Below, in pieces: positions 35,046 through 43,031 of a DNA stretch of 64,000 nt. Below the pieces are notes generated by a model, which was not told where the DNA came from, searched no databases, and saw only the letters and a program-made list of their open reading frames with translations. The stretch comes from CAZIKF01 sp964539825 (GTDB lineage Bacteria; Muiribacteriota; UBA6191): positions 124,001 through 188,000 of the forward strand of contig CAZIKF010000003.1 in assembly GCA_964539825.1 (NCBI GenBank). The letters are read 5' to 3'. Numbering within the stretch: position 1 is the stretch's first letter; every line of letters starts with the position of its first letter. The translations under genes and the position numbers were made by a program.

Positions 35046-35909
35046 ATGGGATTGAGTGCTCCCAGTAAACTAAAGAGGGAGAAATCGCTTGTGGAAACGC
35101 TTGCATCTTCCATACTGTGCGCTTATCTCCTCGTTCTGGTTTTCTTTTTCATTTTTCAGTCACAACTTGTTTATTTTCCCTCCCAATCCTACATTCTTAC
35201 TCCTGAGCGCCTGGGAATGGAGTATGAAGAAGTTCATCTAAAAACCTCAGATGGGGTCGAGCTGACCTGTTGGTATGTACCCGCTGAACCCCAATCCGTA
35301 GTCGTATTATTCATGCACGGAAATGCTGGAAATATCGCGGATCGCATGGATACTGTGCGTTTAATACATGGATTCGGCGCGGCTGGTTTTTACCTGGATT
35401 ACCGCGGCTATGGAAAGAGTAAAGGCCAGCCATCGGAGAGAGGGACCTATCTTGATGCCGAGGCAGCCTGGCAATACCTGGTTTCCCAGCGTGGTGTTTC
35501 GCCACAGAACATCATCATTCATGGCAGATCTCTTGGGGGTCCTATAGCTGCATGGCTTGCCAAGGAAAAGAATCCTGCTGGATTGATTTTGGAGTCTACT
35601 TTTACCTCCATTGCTGACCTCGGCCAGTCTTTGTATCCCTTCCTTCCGGTTAAGCTCCTGGCAAGAATCAAATACCCAACCGGTTCTCATCTTGAGAAGA
35701 CTTCCTGCCCAGCTTTGTTAATTCATAGTGAAAGTGATGAAATTGTACCTGTGGCCCATGGGAGAAAATTGGCTCAAATCTGCCCTGAACGTTGTGAATA
35801 TCTAGAGATTACCGGAGGTCATAATGATGGGTTTTTGATGTCACGGAGCATCTATAACCCCAAAATCAGGGAGTTTTTAGAGCGGGTAGCCCCATTTCGG
35901 GAGGATTAA
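35046..35909 (+). CDS. Membrane-anchored alpha/beta hydrolase (BEM46/ABHD17-like)
   Basis: 287 residues. A membrane helix (about 20-40) precedes an alpha/beta hydrolase domain with oxyanion FMHGNAGN, the nucleophile elbow HGRSLGG (Ser near 163), Asp in SESDEIVP and His in GGHNDG. BEM46/ABHD17-type enzymes are small serine hydrolases or depalmitoylases on the membrane. Substrate unknown. It ends about 40 nt before the convergent deoC fusion gene. Confidence 0.88.
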   Translation: MGLSAPSKLKREKSLVETLASSILCAYLLVLVFFFIFQSQLVYFPSQSYILTPERLGMEYEEVHLKTSDGVELTCWYVPAEPQSVVVLFMHGNAGNIADRMDTVRLIHGFGAAGFYLDYRGYGKSKGQPSERGTYLDAEAAWQYLVSQRGVSPQNIIIHGRSLGGPIAAWLAKEKNPAGLILESTFTSIADLGQSLYPFLPVKLLARIKYPTGSHLEKTSCPALLIHSESDEIVPVAHGRKLAQICPERCEYLEITGGHNDGFLMSRSIYNPKIREFLERVAPFRED

Positions 35910-35948
35910 TCCAGGAGAATTCCATCTCTTCCAGGTTGTAGACAGACT

Positions 35949-37361
35949 CTAGTACTTTCCAGCCCCTGCACTTTGACCGGTAACGATGGCAATACTGGCG
36001 CTGGCTCCAATTCTGGTTGCACCTGCCTCGATAAGTTCGCGGGCAAACTTAGTATCTCGCACTCCACCGGATGCCTTGACTCCCATGGAAGGTCCTACAA
36101 CATTTCGCATGAGTTGTATGTGCTCTACGGTCGCTCCGCCTTTACTGAATCCTGTAGCAGTCTTCACGAAATCCGCGCTTGCTTCTTTGGAAAGGCGGCA
36201 GGCGATAATGATTTCTTCCCGGGTTAAGAGTGCGGTTTCCAGAATTACCTTCGTCAGTGTTCCTCCGGCACCGCGCACAACCGCTTCGATGTCTTGTCTG
36301 ACGATGTCAAAATTACGGCTTTTTAAGGCACCGATATTAATGACCATATCCACTTCGTCAGCACCATCAGCAACTGCTTGAGCGGCCTCACTTTCCTTCA
36401 AAACAGGCGAATTGGCTCCCAGGGGAAAGCCGATCACGGTGCAAACTTTCACTCCGGTTCCTTGCAGTAATTCAGAGCAAAGTTTGATCCAATAGGGATT
36501 CACACACACGGAAAAGAACTTATATTGCGCCGCCTCAGAGCAGTGTTTTTCAATTTCCGCCTGGGTTGCGTCTGCCTTAAGTAAGGTATGGTCAATCATG
36601 CTGGCCATGGCATCATCAGTGGGAACCATAACTCTACTTCGGCCTAAAGCCGATTTAAAATCGGAGGTTCCGGCTTCAGAACCTGCTGTTGGGAGATTGG
36701 CTGCATTTGCACTAAGGTTCTTGGAACAGGGGATTTCACCTGTCCAACGATAGCCATACTTCACCAGCTTTTGAACGATGAGTGCGAACTCATCCATCAT
36801 CGGAGAGGGTAGATTGGGAAGAAGGTCTACACTGATATACACAGGCTTTTTTGCAAGCAGAGCCCTGCGGGAGACCAGGGCAGGCAGTGTGTCAGCCTGG
36901 AGTGCAGCCATCTTTGAGAGTGTATTGAGGGTCGGGTTCACCAGGTGAAAGTGGTCGAATAACTGGGTTTCATCAAGCCCTCCGTTACCCGAAATATACT
37001 CAAATCCAGCAAAAGGCCTGCTGCTTTCTGTACTAAAAAGCCTGGAGGCATTGGAAGAGAGTAAAACTTTAACCTGCCGATAATTGGACTTAAGATCGCG
37101 GAATCGCTGGACAGTCTCCGCTGATAGCTTTTCGTTGCCACAGACCATTACCAGCGCTTTTAACCGGGAACAATCAGAAGGGGTCTCGGCAGCTTCCTGC
37201 GGGGAAGTCTCGTTGGAAAGATAGATATTTGATCTCGAGGATGCTGTTTGGGTTTGTCCTGGGTTTGATGGTTGCGAGGTGCCTGTGGAAGAAGGTCCCA
37301 CCTGGTAAATTTTCATGACCTCTTGGGTAACTCGTTCAATTAGTTCATTACGTGTGCTCAT
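35949..37361 (-). CDS. DeoC fused to a flavoprotein-like domain with N-terminal helix
   Basis: 470 residues. The C-terminal part (about 245-470) is deoxyribose-phosphate aldolase: MIDHTLLKADAT, the Schiff-base Lys in FVKTATGFS, and the second Lys in VKASGGVRD. It cleaves 2-deoxyribose 5-phosphate to acetaldehyde and glyceraldehyde 3-phosphate. Residues 1-15 (ELIERVTQEVMKIYQ) are an amphipathic helix like encapsulation peptides of microcompartment enzymes, followed by a Ser/Thr/Pro linker. Residues about 58-215 are Rossmann-like and match the flavoprotein-type proteins found in microcompartment loci (inference). It lies 2 nt after the vertex-protein gene. Confidence 0.8.
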   Translation of the reverse strand: MSTRNELIERVTQEVMKIYQVGPSSTGTSQPSNPGQTQTASSRSNIYLSNETSPQEAAETPSDCSRLKALVMVCGNEKLSAETVQRFRDLKSNYRQVKVLLSSNASRLFSTESSRPFAGFEYISGNGGLDETQLFDHFHLVNPTLNTLSKMAALQADTLPALVSRRALLAKKPVYISVDLLPNLPSPMMDEFALIVQKLVKYGYRWTGEIPCSKNLSANAANLPTAGSEAGTSDFKSALGRSRVMVPTDDAMASMIDHTLLKADATQAEIEKHCSEAAQYKFFSVCVNPYWIKLCSELLQGTGVKVCTVIGFPLGANSPVLKESEAAQAVADGADEVDMVINIGALKSRNFDIVRQDIEAVVRGAGGTLTKVILETALLTREEIIIACRLSKEASADFVKTATGFSKGGATVEHIQLMRNVVGPSMGVKASGGVRDTKFARELIEAGATRIGASASIAIVTGQSAGAGKY

Positions 37362-37363
37362 AC

Positions 37364-37651
37364 CTATTTCCCGGGTTCTTCCAAGTTCATACGGATGTGC
37401 TCTACAATCCCTACGATCACACTCTGGACAGGCTCATTCTTCACTTGTAGAACTTCCTGAGATCCTCCCCCTTCATTGTCCACCAGTACTAGTGATCCAA
37501 CTGTAGAACGGACTGTGTCGATGGTTACAAATGGCTCTCCATCTGGAGTTCCCCATGGATTGACCGGTTGAACCATGTATAGCTTTCGACCGTCCAATAC
37601 TGGATGTTTGATCGTCGAAATCACCTTTTTGGTGACAATTGCCAGCTTCAT
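37364..37651 (-). CDS. EutN/CcmL-type microcompartment vertex protein
   Basis: 95 residues, the full size of the pentameric BMC-P family. MKLAIVTKKVISTIKHPVLDG-x-KLYMVQPV is the typical start, with the central VGSLVLVDNEGGGSQEV loop and the C-terminal VIVGIVEHI strand. Such pentamers cap vertices of protein shells. Its ATG overlaps the stop of lysS by 4 nt, and deoC follows 2 nt later. No hexameric BMC-H shell gene is in the window, so the rest of the shell must lie elsewhere if one is made. Confidence 0.9.
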   Translation of the reverse strand: MKLAIVTKKVISTIKHPVLDGRKLYMVQPVNPWGTPDGEPFVTIDTVRSTVGSLVLVDNEGGGSQEVLQVKNEPVQSVIVGIVEHIRMNLEEPGK

Positions 37652-39144
37652 TTGGTCCTGAGATGAGGAAAGAGAATGACCTCCCGAATGGAATTGTTGT
37701 TCGATAATACCATGGCAACTCGATCGATTCCAATTCCCATCCCTCCAGTAGGAGGGAGACCGTACTCGAGTGCTTCCACATAATCCAGGTCCATGCCATG
37801 GGCTTCATCATCCCCTTTTTCCCGGTCTTTCTGCTGCTGCTCAAAACGCGCCAACTGGTCAATTGGATCATTGAGCTCAGTAAAGGCGTTGGCTACCTCC
37901 ATATTGGCAACGAAGGCTTCGAAGCGATAGGTTAATGTAGGGTCTGAGTCGATTTTTCTAGCCAGGGGAGACAGCTCCACCGGGTAATCTTTGATGAAGG
38001 TGGGCTGCACTAGTTTGGACTGTACCAGGGTATCGAAGAGTTCATCCCAGAGCTTGGCCAGAGGTAAATCCAGGTCAACCTCTACCATATGTTTTTTACA
38101 GAGTTCTTTGACTGCCTCATGGTCATAGAGAGTTTGTCTGGATACTCCTCCAATGACTTCCAGGGCCTCAAAGTATCCCATTCGCTTCCAGGGACGGGTA
38201 AAGTCCAATGTCTTTCCCTGGTATTCAATCTTCTCAGTCCCATGGGACTGAATACATGCCTGAGTGATCAGCTCTTCAGCAAGTTCCATCATGCCTTCGT
38301 AGTCTGAGTATGCCTCATAGAGCTCAATCGTAGTAAATTCAGGATTATGACGTTGGCTGACGCCTTCATTCCGAAAAATTCTCCCAATTTCATAGACCTT
38401 TTCTAAACCACCTACAATGAGGCGTTTAAGATGGAGTTCGGTGGCAATACGGAGGAAGAAATCCTTTTTCAACGTATTATGAAAAGTGATAAAAGGGCGG
38501 GCGGCAGCACCCCCAGCCATGTGACTAAGTACTGGAGTTTCTACCTCCAGGTATCCTTTGTCATCTAGAACCCTTCGAAAAGTAGAGATGAGGCTGGAAC
38601 GAATCTTGAAGGTCTCGCGAGCTTGCTCATTAACAATCAAATCCAAATATCGCTTTCGATATCTCAACTCTACGTCTTTGAGTCCGTGGTGTTTCTCAGG
38701 AAGAGGCCTTAGACTGCAGGAAAGAAGTGTAAGAGTGGAGACCCTCAATGTGATTTCTCCTTTACCTGTGCGAAACAGAGTCCCTTCTAATCCCAGGATA
38801 TCTCCAACATAGAGCTTCCCGAAGAGATTAAATTCTGTTTCTGAAACGGCGTCTTTTCTCAAGTAAAACTGAATCTGGGAGCTTAAATCCTGGATGTTTC
38901 CGAAGACGGCTTTTCCCATCCCGCGATGATTCATCATACGGCCAGCGATACGAACCACTCCCAGTTTTTCAGCCGCGTCATCCCCCTGAGACTCAAATTC
39001 AGTAAATTGGGTGATTAGCTTCTCAATACCATGGGTTCTTTGGAATGCGGAGCCAAAAGGCTGTACTCCCATCTCTTTGAGTTCTTCAAGCCGCTGTCTT
39101 CGCAGCGCTATTTCATCGGATAATGAATTCGGCTCTTCTAGCAT
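37648..39144 (-). CDS. lysS: Lysyl-tRNA synthetase, class II
   Basis: 498 residues, close to the normal length. The N-terminal OB-fold (about 55-150) binds the anticodon. Class II motifs are present: motif 2 in IGRIFRNEGVSQRHNPEFTTIELYEAY and motif 3 in GLPPTGGMGIGIDRVAMVL. It charges tRNA-Lys. It is oddly first in an operon with a microcompartment vertex gene and the DeoC fusion. The coupling is by a 4-nt ATGA overlap. Confidence 0.95.
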   Translation of the reverse strand: MLEEPNSLSDEIALRRQRLEELKEMGVQPFGSAFQRTHGIEKLITQFTEFESQGDDAAEKLGVVRIAGRMMNHRGMGKAVFGNIQDLSSQIQFYLRKDAVSETEFNLFGKLYVGDILGLEGTLFRTGKGEITLRVSTLTLLSCSLRPLPEKHHGLKDVELRYRKRYLDLIVNEQARETFKIRSSLISTFRRVLDDKGYLEVETPVLSHMAGGAAARPFITFHNTLKKDFFLRIATELHLKRLIVGGLEKVYEIGRIFRNEGVSQRHNPEFTTIELYEAYSDYEGMMELAEELITQACIQSHGTEKIEYQGKTLDFTRPWKRMGYFEALEVIGGVSRQTLYDHEAVKELCKKHMVEVDLDLPLAKLWDELFDTLVQSKLVQPTFIKDYPVELSPLARKIDSDPTLTYRFEAFVANMEVANAFTELNDPIDQLARFEQQQKDREKGDDEAHGMDLDYVEALEYGLPPTGGMGIGIDRVAMVLSNNNSIREVILFPHLRTK

Positions 39145-39240
39145 AACTTCTCTTTGTGTCTGGACATTTTTGAAGGATACGATGTATCCATACTTATACG
39201 ATTTTTTTTTAGCTGTGACGAAGTACTACCATAGATTCTG

Positions 39241-40926
39241 ATGGAAACAAATACATTGACTCAAGATAATCGGTCTCAAGTTTCTACTTCCCTTTCTGAG
39301 AAAGAGATCGAGGAAATCTCCGCAGACCTGCGCTCCATAGAGCAGGATATTCGTATTTCAGCCCTGATGAAAGTGATTCAGATCCCCCATGACAAGTTCA
39401 TGCCCATACTTCTGGAGATCTCAAAGGAAGACTTAACCCCGCATATTCTCTATGCTTTCGTCAAGGCAATAGGAGTTGTTGGAGGAGTACACTCCTTTCC
39501 CTTGATCGCTAAATATTTAAAACATCCTTCGGGGAGGGTACGGGCAAATTGTATTGAGGCGATTCAGCTTAGCGGAGCTGGAAATGAAAAATACCAGGTC
39601 ACGAAAATCCTATTACGATTTCTTTCTGATCCGGACCGCAGAGTAGTTGGAAATTGTCTCAATGCCCTGGCACTCTTTTTATCCCAAGATGAAATCGCGC
39701 TAAGCGTGAATGATTATTTTGATGTCAGAGATGAGCACAGTTGTCTAAACTGCCTGTTTTTAATTTCCCAACTGGGATTGTCTCAGAACACCTTTATCTT
39801 TGAAGCATGCCTCACCCATTCGTCAGAAAAAGTCAGGGACTATGCTCAAAAGTTATTTCCCCTGTTTGAAAAGAAAAATCCCGAAGTAAGAAAACTCCTA
39901 TTGAGAAAGCCCGGCAATCAGGCACTTTCTAACGCCCTGTCCAAAGCACCCGCTGAATCCGTGAAATTTGTGGATTTTCTCATGGATCGAATGAGCGGTG
40001 GAAATACCCGTGAAAAGATCGATGTTTTACAAGAAGTGGGTTCAGAGAGTCATTGGCAGGAAGATCCGAGAATCCTAAGCTTTCTCAAACATCATATTGC
40101 CAAAGAAGAGGAGCCGTTTGTATTGGCAACGCTCGTTAAAACCATCGCGAGACTATCCAAAGGGGATGAATGGGAGACACTCTCCCCTCTTTTGCATCAT
40201 GAAGATTCCAGAGTAGTTTCCAATACGGTTGAAAGCTTGGTGTTCTTAGGGGATGAAAGGATCCTGAAATTTCTCGATGAACTACTTGAAGAAGCGGATT
40301 TAGAAAAGAGAGAGCATGTTCGCACCCTGTCAGCCGGCATGGAGTTAATTAAGAAGAGTTCTCCCAGGAAAGCGCTTGAACTACTAAAGCGTCTTTCCCA
40401 GGGAAATGTGACAGCAGTCGCGGCATTTATTCACCACCTGAAGCAATGGGACAAGCCCTCTGAGGAACTGGTAGATTCGGTGATTGAGTTGACCGCCAAG
40501 GAAGTCAGGCCAGATATTCTATTCGAGTGCGCCAATTTTCTTAGCAAATATTCCTCCGGCAGGGTCATTCCCATCATTGAAGACCTGGTCTCACAGATGG
40601 ACGCGGGTGAAAAATATGAAATTCTGAGGAAATTGCAGGTCCATCTAGAGGAAAGATTTCCTCAATCGGATGATCAGGAGAAGTCTCCCGATGCAAAGGG
40701 TGTTCGTACTAAGATGATAAGTTCAGCCCAGGCAAGAGTATCAGAAAAGCTAGGGACCAAACCGCTCAAGTCTTTTGAACCCCTGATGATAGAATCAGTC
40801 CCAGTCGATCGAGGGAATTTATTCCAGAGCCCCTGGTTCTGGTTTTTTATCTTGACGATGTTGGTGATTGGTCTGGGAGCGCTCTTTGTGCAAAGTCTCC
40901 TACCCGCTCCAACCAGTCCGGTATAG
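39241..40926 (+). CDS. HEAT-repeat protein with C-terminal membrane helix
   Basis: 561 residues starting METNTLTQ. Repeated helix pairs over about 20-460 (HPSGRVRANCIEAIQLSGAG, DPDRRVVGNCLNAL, DSRVVSNTVESLVFLGD) are HEAT/PBS-type. A linker rich in charged residues (about 465-530) precedes a membrane helix near 535-557. The protein would be tail-anchored in the inner membrane with its repeat face in the cytoplasm. Binding partner unknown. Divergent from lysS. Confidence 0.75.
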   Translation: METNTLTQDNRSQVSTSLSEKEIEEISADLRSIEQDIRISALMKVIQIPHDKFMPILLEISKEDLTPHILYAFVKAIGVVGGVHSFPLIAKYLKHPSGRVRANCIEAIQLSGAGNEKYQVTKILLRFLSDPDRRVVGNCLNALALFLSQDEIALSVNDYFDVRDEHSCLNCLFLISQLGLSQNTFIFEACLTHSSEKVRDYAQKLFPLFEKKNPEVRKLLLRKPGNQALSNALSKAPAESVKFVDFLMDRMSGGNTREKIDVLQEVGSESHWQEDPRILSFLKHHIAKEEEPFVLATLVKTIARLSKGDEWETLSPLLHHEDSRVVSNTVESLVFLGDERILKFLDELLEEADLEKREHVRTLSAGMELIKKSSPRKALELLKRLSQGNVTAVAAFIHHLKQWDKPSEELVDSVIELTAKEVRPDILFECANFLSKYSSGRVIPIIEDLVSQMDAGEKYEILRKLQVHLEERFPQSDDQEKSPDAKGVRTKMISSAQARVSEKLGTKPLKSFEPLMIESVPVDRGNLFQSPWFWFFILTMLVIGLGALFVQSLLPAPTSPV

Positions 40927-40927
40927 T

Positions 40928-42571
40928 CTACTTCTGGGAAAACCCCTGTAGAAGAGTTCTTGCTTCGTGAGCCCTTTTATTGGCTTTAATAGCACCGATT
41001 AGCTTGTTATAGGCAGCTTCACAATCTGGATCAAGGGCAGCGTTACAGTCTTCGCCAGAACTCATGGGAGCTGCTACGACTTCTCTTTGCTGGACCCTAT
41101 ATTGAAGCCTGATCTGACGCTGATTCCAAATATTTTGCACAGCAGCTGGATCCACATTGTCGGCAAGATTCTTATTCATGGAATAGAGCTCTTTATACAA
41201 CTTTAATTCACCATCGAGGCGAGCTTTGACCGAACGATTCCACCAATTGGTTTTTTGATAGGACTGTAAAGACCGGTTATGTTCAAAGCGAATTTTATCC
41301 AGGTTATCCAAAACGAACTGGGCGATGAGTTCCTGATTCTCGACACCCTGGGTTTGCTGTAGGGCCGTAATCAGGCGGGCATGCAGCGATTTTACCAGTG
41401 AATATTGAAAGCTCATTCTACGTTGAATTTCACCGGGGTGAGCTCCTCGATACCAGTCTACGTGCATTTGATCCAGTCTTAGTTGAGCATAGGTGTTCAG
41501 AGAACTCTGAAAATCATTAAAAAGTCTGATGAGTTCCTGGTCGCCTCCGTCATTTCCGATGGTAGGCTGATCGATGGGCGGAGGCAGGGGATCTCCTGGC
41601 GCTGTCGCAACAACCGGTCCTCCAAGGGGGGTGTTGATTTGATTGATAGAATCTTTTGAGAGGATTTCCTCTATTGATTTAGAGTCCTCCGGGTTGCGAG
41701 TCATATACTGGCGAATTAAATCGTTAAATCCTTGTGGTTTACCAAGTTTCATTGCCGCCACAAGCTTCTCATAACCCTTGTGAATATTCGGATGATTGGC
41801 GATGTGCAGGAGAACGGTCGCTGCCCAACCCTCAGTTCGAAACAGGTCCTGGGGCGGCTTGGGAGTACCGTCATCCTTGTATGCGTAAGCATTCTGGGTA
41901 ATGGCTTCAGCGGGATCTTCAGCAATGGTATTTCTTCCGGTGAAGTAGGCTCCGGCGAATTCTGCCCATCCCTCGATCAGAGCAAGTTCATTATCCGTTA
42001 CCAGATCCCCGTAGTGGGATCTTCCAAGCCACTCGGTGTGGGGAAGACTATCTTTACCATAAGCCATGCGCATGACACCGTGGGCGATCTCATGAACTAC
42101 GGTCTGCTCCACGATAGAGGGGTCATTGGAGCGGAAGATGGAATCGTTCAGATCGAGGACAACCCTGGGATGATCATAACTTTGAGTTCGTCCGGAAGGA
42201 TCCTGGATTGAAAAGCTACCCTTCCAGTCGTTATAAGTTCCGCTTCCGCTTCCTACTTCGATATAAACTGGTTGGGGTTTTCCTACACTATGGTAACCAG
42301 CTGGAACGGCAGCGGCTAATTTCTCGGATTCCACCGTTAAATGGGAAGAGCTTACCTTCTGAACTCCCTGGTTTTGCGTAAGCCTGGTATAGAGTTGGGC
42401 AAGTCTCGGGTCTGAAGAATCTGCGATCCGAAGTAAAGGGCTGCCCGATTCATCCTGGCCGGCCTTCGTGAGAAAGACCAATTGCTCATTAGCTAGCGGT
42501 ACAGCCAGGGAGACAGTGGTAAAGGCGGTAATAGCCAGAATAGCCAGAACTCGGATCATGATTCCATGCAT
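40928..42571 (-). CDS. Secreted gluzincin-type metalloprotease, paralogue 1
   Basis: 547 residues from the ATG at 42571, with GAGAGGA upstream, ahead of a signal peptide. HEIAHG near 159 and the third ligand in IEGWAEF near 199 make a gluzincin zinc site. LFRTEGWAATVLL and the KLVAAM...FNDLIRQ segment are shared with the protein at 58214-59830. The C-terminal half is helical. It is the last gene of a minus-strand run, 57 nt after a response regulator. Substrate unknown. Confidence 0.8.
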   Translation of the reverse strand: MHGIMIRVLAILAITAFTTVSLAVPLANEQLVFLTKAGQDESGSPLLRIADSSDPRLAQLYTRLTQNQGVQKVSSSHLTVESEKLAAAVPAGYHSVGKPQPVYIEVGSGSGTYNDWKGSFSIQDPSGRTQSYDHPRVVLDLNDSIFRSNDPSIVEQTVVHEIAHGVMRMAYGKDSLPHTEWLGRSHYGDLVTDNELALIEGWAEFAGAYFTGRNTIAEDPAEAITQNAYAYKDDGTPKPPQDLFRTEGWAATVLLHIANHPNIHKGYEKLVAAMKLGKPQGFNDLIRQYMTRNPEDSKSIEEILSKDSINQINTPLGGPVVATAPGDPLPPPIDQPTIGNDGGDQELIRLFNDFQSSLNTYAQLRLDQMHVDWYRGAHPGEIQRRMSFQYSLVKSLHARLITALQQTQGVENQELIAQFVLDNLDKIRFEHNRSLQSYQKTNWWNRSVKARLDGELKLYKELYSMNKNLADNVDPAAVQNIWNQRQIRLQYRVQQREVVAAPMSSGEDCNAALDPDCEAAYNKLIGAIKANKRAHEARTLLQGFSQK

Positions 42572-42628
42572 AACAAATCCTCTCAAAGCTCTACTACGGA
42601 TATAGGTCGGGAAAGGTTTCAGCTGCTC

Positions 42629-43018
42629 TCACTCTTCCAACTCAATCTTTAAAAATTTTGACGTTACACTTACAATTTCATCAGGGTCGAAGGGCTTGGT
42701 GAGATATAGATCTGCCCCTACCTCTTCTCCTCTCTGGCGGTCAATTTCCTGACCTTTGGCGGTAAGCAGAATGATAGTAATTTTGCGGGTTTCCTCACAA
42801 GACTTGATCCTGGAGCAAACTTCAAATCCGTTAATCCTGGGCATCATCACATCCAGAAACATGAGATCCGGCTGCTCTTCTTCTATTCTTTTTAGAGCCT
42901 CTTCACCGTTGGAAGTGGAATCTATTTCCACACCATAATCTTCAAAGTCCTCAAGGGTCTGTTCTAACAAGAACCTGACATGGGCTTCATCATCTACAAT
43001 GAGAATGCGCTTTGTCAT
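42629..43018 (-). CDS. Single-domain response regulator
   Basis: 130 residues from the ATG at 43018. Receiver domain only: D9-D10, phospho-acceptor D56 in LMFLDVMMP, switch Thr in LLTAKG and Lys in LTKPFDPDE. The start overlaps the histidine kinase stop region (kinase ends at 43032, 13 nt away). It probably passes a phosphate on from the kinase. No output domain. Confidence 0.9.
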   Translation of the reverse strand: MTKRILIVDDEAHVRFLLEQTLEDFEDYGVEIDSTSNGEEALKRIEEEQPDLMFLDVMMPRINGFEVCSRIKSCEETRKITIILLTAKGQEIDRQRGEEVGADLYLTKPFDPDEIVSVTSKFLKIELEE

Positions 43019-43031
43019 AAGAATCTCACTT

